Source: Candidatus Aminicenantes bacterium UBA4820 | GTDB taxonomy: Bacteria; Acidobacteriota; UBA4820 | Direction: 5' to 3' | Length of the DNA: 8,329 nucleotides | Assembly (NCBI GenBank): GCA_002402325.1 | Contig: DHFQ01000109.1 | Location: 7,927-16,255 of the forward strand | Shown here: positions 1-5,600 of the stretch, piece by piece | Layout: every line of letters begins with the position of its first letter | Position numbering within the stretch: the stretch's first letter is position 1 | Notes under the pieces: model-generated | What the model was told of the DNA's origin: nothing | The model's database searches: none | The model's input: the letters and a program-made list of their open reading frames with translations, nothing else | Program-made: the position numbers and the translations under genes

Positions 1-671
1 TCTTCCTTATTTTTTATCTCTGCCTTTTTCCCTTTGAAATGTGTGAGCCTGCTTTCAAAAGGCTTGTCCTGTTTGCCGCTTAGCACTGCCCCAATTACCC
101 AGTACTCCTCTTTTACAAAGGCATCTCTTTCTGCCTCTCTATCCACAAGCATTCTCAAGGCAACGCTTTGAACCCTTCCCGCTGAAAGTCCATTTTTTAC
201 CTTTTCCCACAAAAGAGGGCTAATGTAATAACCAACGAGTCTATCAAGAATCCTCCTTGCAAGTTGAGCCTCAACTTTATGAGGATCAATATCAACGGGA
301 TGATTGACAGCCTCTTTTACAGATTTTTCAGTAATTTCATAAAAAAGCACTCTTTTTGTTAACTTGTTCAGGTCTTTGAAAATCTCATTTAAATGGTAGC
401 AGATTGCTTCCCCCTCCCTATCAGGGTCTGCGGCAAGAAGGATTTTTTCGCTTTTTTCTGCGCTCACTTTGAGTTCATCAACTGTTTTCTTTTTTAAAGG
501 GAGAATAACAAAATGGGGTGAAAAATCGTTTTCAACATCAACAGCAATTTTTTCTTTAGGAAGGTCTCTAATATGCCCCATAGATGCTTTGATTGTAAAA
601 CCTGACCCAAGATACTTAGAAATTGTTTTTGCTTTTGCTGGCGATTCCACGACAAGAAAAGTGTTAGCCAT
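1..671 (-). CDS. topA: DNA topoisomerase I (type IA), N-terminal part, cut by window edge
   Basis: Type IA topoisomerase that relaxes negatively supercoiled DNA by cutting and resealing one strand through a tyrosine-DNA link, with Mg2+. The visible 223 residues start MANTFLVVESPAKAKTISKY, the usual TopA opening with the TOPRIM glutamate (Glu9). They continue with GHIRDLP (residues 32-38), the TOPRIM acidic motif ADPDREGEAI (81-90, Asp82, Asp84, Glu86) and GLSAGRVQSVALR (161-173), all hallmarks of bacterial TopA. The catalytic tyrosine and C-terminal zinc fingers lie beyond the left edge. The ATG at 671 shares its A with the dprA stop codon (TGATG) and has an AAAGGAG ribosome binding site 5 nt upstream, so translation is probably coupled to dprA. 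No internal stop or frameshift is visible. Motif identity makes the call secure. Confidence 0.97.
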   Translation of the reverse strand, partial: MANTFLVVESPAKAKTISKYLGSGFTIKASMGHIRDLPKEKIAVDVENDFSPHFVILPLKKKTVDELKVSAEKSEKILLAADPDREGEAICYHLNEIFKDLNKLTKRVLFYEITEKSVKEAVNHPVDIDPHKVEAQLARRILDRLVGYYISPLLWEKVKNGLSAGRVQSVALRMLVDREAERDAFVKEEYWVIGAVLSGKQDKPFESRLTHFKGKKAEIKNKE

Positions 672-1768
672 CAATTCTCCTTTCTTGAAAATCTGTTACC
701 GGGATGCTCTTCACACAAGCCTTTTATTTTTAGAGAAGATATAACTGAGAGTGTTTTTCCAAGCGACATTCCACCCAATTCAATGAGTGAATCAATACTC
801 CTTGTTTCATCTTTTCTTAACAACTTCAAAATTTTCAATTCCTCCTCCTTTAAAGGCAAAGATGGAATATCATTTTCCAAAAGTTGTTCATTATACCTTA
901 AAAGTTTTGATTTCAGAAAGTCGGGCATCTCATCAAGAATATCCTGGGCACTCATCACAAGTTTTGCCCCTTTTTGGATTAAAAGGTTTGGTCCCACTCC
1001 TCCACTTGATGTTATGTTGTGGGGAATAGCAAAAACTTCCTTTCCTGTTTCAACTGCGAAACGGCCTGTTACAAGTGAACCCGACCTTACTTCCGCTTCA
1101 ACTATTAAAACTCCCCACGATAATCCAGCAATGATGCGATTTCTTATTGGAAAATTCCTCTTTAATGGTGGTGTTTTTGGGGGAAATTCTGAAATAAGTG
1201 CTCCGCCCTTCTTTATAATGTCTTCGAAAAGTTTCTCATTGTCTTTAGGATACACAATATCAATCCCTGTTCCAGTAACTCCAATTTGAGCCCCTTCAAC
1301 GCAAAGTGAGCCTTTATGTGCTGAAGAATCAATCCCTCTTGCAAGTCCGCTAACGATCGTAACGCCATTTAAAGCAAGGTCTTTTGAAATTGTCTCTGCA
1401 ACATTCAACCCATAAATTGTTGCATTTCTGGAACCGACAATTGCCACCGAAGGTTTCGAAAATGGTTTAAAACTACCCTTTAAGTAGAGGCAGGGGGGAG
1501 GGTCAACAATCTCTTTAAGTCCTTCAGGATACAGAGGGTCTGAGTAGGGAACTATTTTTATGCCCTCCTTTAAAAGTTCATCATCCTCCTCTTTAATTTT
1601 TTCCAAATTTAGGTTGGCAAGTTCTTTGCATAATTTACTATTCTCAAGGAGGTTCAAATGACCAGAGACGAAAGCGTTGAAGTTGTCAGGATTCAGGAAA
1701 ATATCGGCTCTTTCTTTAGTGTTAAGCCCCAAGATTCTACTCAAAGCGGAGTAATAGACGCTATCCAA
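671..1768 (-). CDS. dprA: DNA processing protein DprA (Smf family), TTG start
   Basis: DprA binds incoming single-stranded DNA in the cytoplasm and loads RecA during natural transformation; many bacteria not known to be competent also carry it. From the TTG start the protein has 365 residues, normal for the family. A short N-terminal segment (about 1-60) precedes the Rossmann-like DprA domain: VAIVGSRNATIYG (109-120), SGLARGIDSSAHKG (140-153), ISEFPP (192-197), FPIRNRIIAGLS (206-217), RSGSLVTGRFA (228-238) and PNLLIQKGAKLV (260-271). Residues about 306-363 form the usual C-terminal winged helix. I prefer TTG at 1768 because AAGGGGG lies 5 nt upstream and DSVYYSALSRILGL is a typical DprA opening. 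The first in-frame ATG, at 1849, adds 27 mostly hydrophobic residues foreign to the family. Only one base overlaps topA downstream, so the two are probably one operon. Its 5' end faces, and may overlap, the sigma factor gene. Confidence 0.95.
   Translation of the reverse strand: MDSVYYSALSRILGLNTKERADIFLNPDNFNAFVSGHLNLLENSKLCKELANLNLEKIKEEDDELLKEGIKIVPYSDPLYPEGLKEIVDPPPCLYLKGSFKPFSKPSVAIVGSRNATIYGLNVAETISKDLALNGVTIVSGLARGIDSSAHKGSLCVEGAQIGVTGTGIDIVYPKDNEKLFEDIIKKGGALISEFPPKTPPLKRNFPIRNRIIAGLSWGVLIVEAEVRSGSLVTGRFAVETGKEVFAIPHNITSSGGVGPNLLIQKGAKLVMSAQDILDEMPDFLKSKLLRYNEQLLENDIPSLPLKEEELKILKLLRKDETRSIDSLIELGGMSLGKTLSVISSLKIKGLCEEHPGNRFSRKEN
677..683 (-). promoter_or_regulatory. Ribosome binding site of topA
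   Basis: Read on the minus strand this is AAAGGAG, five bases before the topA ATG. It lies inside the last codons of dprA, which fits reinitiation or coupled translation across the one-base overlap and fixes the topA start. Confidence 0.8.
1646..1652 (+). promoter_or_regulatory. Possible ribosome binding site for the 1658 start of the sigma factor
   Basis: AAGGAGG with a 5-nt spacer (TTCAA) to ATG 1658. On the other strand it codes for Asn-Leu-Leu-Glu of DprA, so the match may be a by-product of that coding sequence. It supports the long form of the sigma factor but does not prove it. Confidence 0.4.
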
Positions 1769-2428
1769 ATCGTCCCCCTTAAAAATCAAAGAATAGGCTA
1801 TAACACAAAAAGGGGGGAAAATGCAAGTGAACGAGAAAACGAGTTTCAAAAGGCAATACTCTCAAATATAGTGTTTTTGAGGAATATTGCCTTTAAATTG
1901 ACCAAAAATAAAGAAGATGCTGAAGACTTGCTTCAAGAGACTCTTTTAAGGGCATACAAATTTTTTGACAAGTTTCAATCAGAAACCTATCCCAAGGCGT
2001 GGCTTTACAGGATAATGAAGAACACTCATATAAACTCCTATAGAAAATCGCTAAGAGAAATAAAGTCTGAATCTGATGAACAGATTGAAGAGAGGATGGA
2101 TGAGAATATTTCTAACGGTTCAAAAAGAAATCTTGACCCATACAAATCTCTTTTAAACAAGACACTGATGGAGAAAATAAATGAGAGTTTAAAAAATCTT
2201 CCCGAAGAGTTTAGAAGTGCTTTTCTTCTTTGTCTTGTAGAGGGATATTCCTACAAAGAGGCGTCTTTTATCCTCAATTGCCCGATTGGAACGGTTATGT
2301 CGAGAATTCACAGGGCAAGAAAAATTTTACAAAAAGAACTTGAAGAATATGCTCCTTTAGAAAGTGAAAATTGGGGCTATTCTTCAGATTTTGAGGACAA
2401 TGATTTAGAAGAATCTGTTTCATACTAA
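1658..2428 (+). CDS. RNA polymerase sigma factor, ECF (sigma70 group 4) type; start uncertain
   Basis: An alternative sigma factor that directs RNA polymerase to a small set of promoters. Only regions 2 and 4 are present. Region 2 spans about residues 63-132 of the 256-residue frame, with DAEDLLQETLLRAYKFFDKF (87-106) and the -10-binding helix around YPKAWLYRIMKNTHINSYRK. Region 4 spans about 172-229, with LKNLPEEFRSAFLLCLVEGY and the helix-turn-helix YKEASFILNCPIGTVMSRIHRARK. An acidic tail of about 27 residues follows. The ATG at 1658 is the only in-frame ATG, GTG or TTG and has a perfect AAGGAGG 5 nt upstream. It lies antisense inside dprA, and residues 1-57 look nothing like a sigma factor. 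A second ATG at 1821 with AGGGGGG upstream is out of frame; one extra A at 1836-1839 would give MQVNEKNEFQKAILSN, a natural ECF opening. No anti-sigma gene is adjacent in the window. The family is secure; the first 60 codons are not. Confidence 0.9.
   Translation: MTRDESVEVVRIQENIGSFFSVKPQDSTQSGVIDAIQIVPLKNQRIGYNTKRGENASERENEFQKAILSNIVFLRNIAFKLTKNKEDAEDLLQETLLRAYKFFDKFQSETYPKAWLYRIMKNTHINSYRKSLREIKSESDEQIEERMDENISNGSKRNLDPYKSLLNKTLMEKINESLKNLPEEFRSAFLLCLVEGYSYKEASFILNCPIGTVMSRIHRARKILQKELEEYAPLESENWGYSSDFEDNDLEESVSY
1774..1780 (-). promoter_or_regulatory. Ribosome binding site deciding the dprA TTG start
   Basis: On the minus strand this reads AAGGGGG with a 5-nt spacer (ACGAT) to TTG at 1768. 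It is the main reason for choosing a TTG codon over the upstream ATG at 1849, which would place this site inside the coding region. Confidence 0.65.
1811..1817 (+). promoter_or_regulatory. Possible ribosome binding site for a 1821 start of the sigma factor
   Basis: AGGGGGG followed by AAA and ATG at 1821, just outside the dprA coding region. As sequenced, this ATG opens only a 16-codon frame (MQVNEKTSFKRQYSQI, stop at 1869-1871). It would serve the sigma factor if the frame shifted at the A-run 1836-1839. Confidence 0.4.
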
Positions 2429-2434
2429 ATAATA

Positions 2435-2485
2435 AGGATATTAAAGTTTAATGCCATAAAATCATACTTAAATATCTTAATTTTT
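2435..2485 (+). terminator. Possible AT-rich intrinsic terminator after the sigma factor gene
   Basis: An imperfect inverted repeat (arms about 2436-2447 and 2466-2477; one mismatch and one G-U pair) encloses an 18-nt loop and is followed by a T-run at 2481-2485. It starts seven bases after the sigma factor stop. The stem is very AT-rich, so it would be weak. It separates the sigma factor transcript from the protease promoter. Confidence 0.4.
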
Positions 2486-2512
2486 AACTCAAAATTTTCT
2501 TCTAAAAGGGAC

Positions 2513-2541
2513 TTGACAAAGGGAAAAAAATTTGTTGTAAT
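2513..2541 (+). promoter_or_regulatory. Sigma70-type promoter of the protease gene
   Basis: TTGACA (2513-2518, perfect -35) is separated by 17 bp from TGTAAT (2536-2541, five of six matches to the -10 consensus). The region is AT-rich and intergenic and points toward the protease. Transcription would start near 2548, leaving a leader of about 125 nt. Confidence 0.7.
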
Positions 2542-2560
2542 TATATCTTGAGTTTCTCTC

Positions 2561-2628
2561 AAAGGGAACGGCGTAAGTTTTGACAACGGAGAAAGTCAAA
2601 AGATAACGAAGGGAGGTTGTCCCTTTTT
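2561..2628 (+). promoter_or_regulatory. Foldable leader element with a T-run, upstream of the protease gene
   Basis: Outer arms AAAGGGA (2561-2567) and TCCCTTT (2620-2626) can pair perfectly. Inside them TTTTGAC (2578-2584) and GTCAAAA (2595-2601) form a perfect 7-bp hairpin with a 10-nt loop. A run of five T at 2624-2628 overlaps the outer 3' arm, giving terminator-like geometry before the ribosome binding site. ACGG or ACGA occurs three times in single-stranded positions (2568-2571, 2586-2589, 2606-2609). I could not match it to a riboswitch class I know. It may be an attenuator, an RNA-stability element or chance. Confidence 0.4.
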
Positions 2629-2662
2629 GAAATATATTTTATTAACCGAAAAAAAATTTAGA

Positions 2663-2668
2663 AGGAGG
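2663..2668 (+). promoter_or_regulatory. Ribosome binding site of the protease gene
   Basis: AGGAGG within the longer match AAGGAGGTG, five bases (TGCTT) before ATG 2674. It is a near-perfect complement to the 16S anti-Shine-Dalgarno and fixes the start, which is followed directly by a signal peptide. Confidence 0.9.
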
Positions 2669-2673
2669 TGCTT

Positions 2674-5600
2674 ATGAAAAGCCAAAAGCAGTTGTTCGTT
2701 GTTTTTGTCGTTTTAGCCCTTCTTCTCTGTTCAGGCATTCTGGCTGCAGATCCTAAAGACAGTCGGAAAATCACTGCCACAAACTCAATGGGAGAGACAT
2801 TGGGACCCAGTAATTTTACAGCCCCAACCGTCAAGCCCGTTAAACAATTGTGGGAAAGTGATATTCCTTTTGTCCCGCGTGATCCCGACAGAACCTGGTG
2901 GCCCTACACAGAGAAGATAGGAGACTATCGTTTCACTTCCCCGCGTATTGAAGATATGCGGGATTCACAGATCAATGTCAATGGAGTAGCAATCCTTGAC
3001 ATTGCAAACCAGGAGGCTATGTTAGCATCTATCCCTCAAGACCTTTTACTTAAAGAGGGAGAACAGTTAAGCAAGCCTTACGGTTTTTACCTCATTAAAA
3101 TTGAGGGAAGGACAAGAGGGAACAAAGAAGTAGAAGCATTGCAGCAGGCGGGAGCGATATTGGGTGAATATCTACCTATAAACACCTATATTGCAATGGT
3201 TCCCTCTGAAAAAGTCGGGCAGGTAAAGAGCCTTCCATTTATAACTTATTTTGGTGATTATGAACCTGCCTACAAAATTAGCCCCGAAATTGGTTTGAAG
3301 AAAGTTCCAGCGACAGAACTTTACGATGAAAGTGGGAATCTCAAACCATGGAGGTTTGACCTTATCCTTCATCAAGGAGCCGATGTGAAGAACCTTCTTG
3401 ATGAACTTTCACAGAGGGGTATTTTTGTAAAGGATGAAGACATCCACATCAACGAGTATGACAATTTTATTACAGTTGAGATGATGCCTGAAGGGGTTAT
3501 TGAAGTAGCGAAGATCCCGGAAGTAAAATGGATTGATGAGAAAGCATTTATTCAATTGCATGCCTCTTCAACATCACCGACAACGATTCCGATGCTACTT
3601 CAGAACAATTGGGCATTCACGACATCAACAACAGGATGGAAGTTATGGAATGCTGGAATAGATGGAAACGCTTCCGGGACAGCACAGATAGTTGCTGTGC
3701 AGGACACGGGTTTAAACACAAATATGGAACATTTTGTTCACGCATTAAGCAACCCCACGATGCTTCCCGGTGCATCACACAGAAAGGTTACGGGATACTA
3801 CAACTCCGGTGGTGATGTTTGCGTTCTTGCCTACACTGGTGCAGATGGTGGACACGGAACATGGACATCACAGCACGCAGTCGGTTCAATTTCAAATATG
3901 GCATCACCAAACGATACCACTCATACTCCAAACACCCATTATGATAATGGTATAGCAAGGGATGCAAAAGTCTATTTTCAGGATATAGGCAACAGTGCAG
4001 GTAGTTTGACTGGACCATCAAGTATGTCAGGTTCCATTACCAACGCACAGACCAACGGTGCATACATCCAGAACAACTCCTGGGGGACAAGTTCACCCAC
4101 TTATGATACTAACGCAAGTGCAGTAGATAGCACACTTTATAGTAACCCATATATGGTTGTTACAGTTTCAGCAGGGAACAGCGGTCCTGGAGGAACGGGG
4201 ACAATTGGGTCGCCATCAACAGCAAAGAACTGCATAAATGTAGGTGGTGTTGATGCGGCAAACCCAACAAGGTTGTTTGAAGATTGCGATTGGGATGGAA
4301 ATGCTGCCTGTTCAACTGATGATGCAGGTTCATCACAGGGTCCTGTTTCAACATCAAACAGGGTAAAACCTGATATTTGTTCTATTATGGCGTTTACATC
4401 AGCAGTTGGCGGTGAAAATGAAGCAGGTGATAGACCTCACGCTATGTGCCAATCAGATGGTACAAGAAATTATTATTGGGATTGGACAAACAGTTCGGGT
4501 TATGTGGGAACTTCGTTCGGAGCACCTGAAGTTGCAGGGCTTGCTGCACTTGTCCGAGACTATTTCATGGCGGGATACTATCCAACTGGGACGGCAACAC
4601 CAGCAAACGCCTTTACACCTTACGGTTCGCTTGTCAAGGCAGTTTTGCTCGCTTCAGGAGAACCTCTTGCCTCGACGGCTTATCCGTCAACATCAATTAC
4701 TGTAAATTCAAGATTTTCTAACCAGCAGGGATATGGAAGGGTCAATCTTCCTTCAGTTTTGAGGATTGGAAACAACGCGCCCTATCTCTGGGTTAAGAAC
4801 GAGGTTGAACTTACTAACAGTCAGACTGACACATATCAGTATACAATCAAAAACAATGATATGCCCTTGAGGGTAATGCTTGCCTGGTATGATGCGGCAG
4901 GCAACACTCTTCAAAGGAATTTTGACCTTGAGGTTCAAATTGGTTCTAATATATACAAGGGCAATGTTATGTCAGGTAACTGGAGCGTGACAGGAGGTAG
5001 TGCCGATTCAACCAATAATACAGAAGGCGTTTTTATCTCCACTTCATCCCTTCCCGCTTCAGGGAGTGTTACTGTAAGGGTGAAGAATAATGGAACAACA
5101 GGAAAGTATTCTCTTGTTACTTCTGGTAATGTTTTTGATGATGCAACTCAAATTTCTCTTGACCAGAGTATTTATAATTGTGCAGGTCAGGTGAATGTTG
5201 CAATTCAAGATACTAACGCTTCTTCTCCGCTTCAAGCGACACTTGTTAGTAAAAATTCGGGTGGAACGACGATTGATACAGAAATTGTCAATTGCACGGG
5301 CGGTCCACCGATTTTTAACGGCGATATAAATGTTTCCGGGACAAATTCATCAGGAATTCTCTATGTTGTTGATGGTGGTTCAATTACCGCAACTTATACT
5401 GATACTGATCCTTCCGGTACATACACAGCAAACGCTACAATAAATTGTAAAGCAACGATTGCCGACGGTGGATTTTTAATTGATGGCGGTTGCGATAACT
5501 ATGTTTCGCAATTTGATGATTCCTACAATGGTCCATCATACAACAGTTGGGTTAACGAGTATTACAACTCCTATATGGACAGAGGAGAATACTCAACATA

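Noticed and set aside
783..1289. 168-codon open frame on the plus strand
   Set aside because: It lies wholly antisense to the well-supported dprA and shows no recognisable motif; treated as a shadow frame.
1614..1641. Promoter-like TTGGCA, 16 bp, TACTAT upstream of the 1658 start
   Set aside because: The -10 match is weak, it lies inside dprA coding sequence, and transcription would start almost on the ribosome binding site, leaving it barely included in the mRNA.
1769..1849. ATG at 1849 as the start of dprA
   Set aside because: It adds 27 mainly hydrophobic residues not typical of DprA and reads through a good ribosome binding site placed for the TTG at 1768.
2561..2628. Leader element as a c-di-GMP or guanidine-II riboswitch
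   Set aside because: It lacks the GCAAA/GACGCAAAGCC core of the c-di-GMP-I class, and the ACGG repeats are not in the paired hairpin-loop arrangement of guanidine-II.
2713..2730. Lipoprotein signal (LLLC at residues 16-19) in the protease
   Set aside because: A lipobox needs Gly, Ala or Ser directly before the Cys; here it is Leu, and a normal signal peptidase I site follows at Ala24/Ala25.
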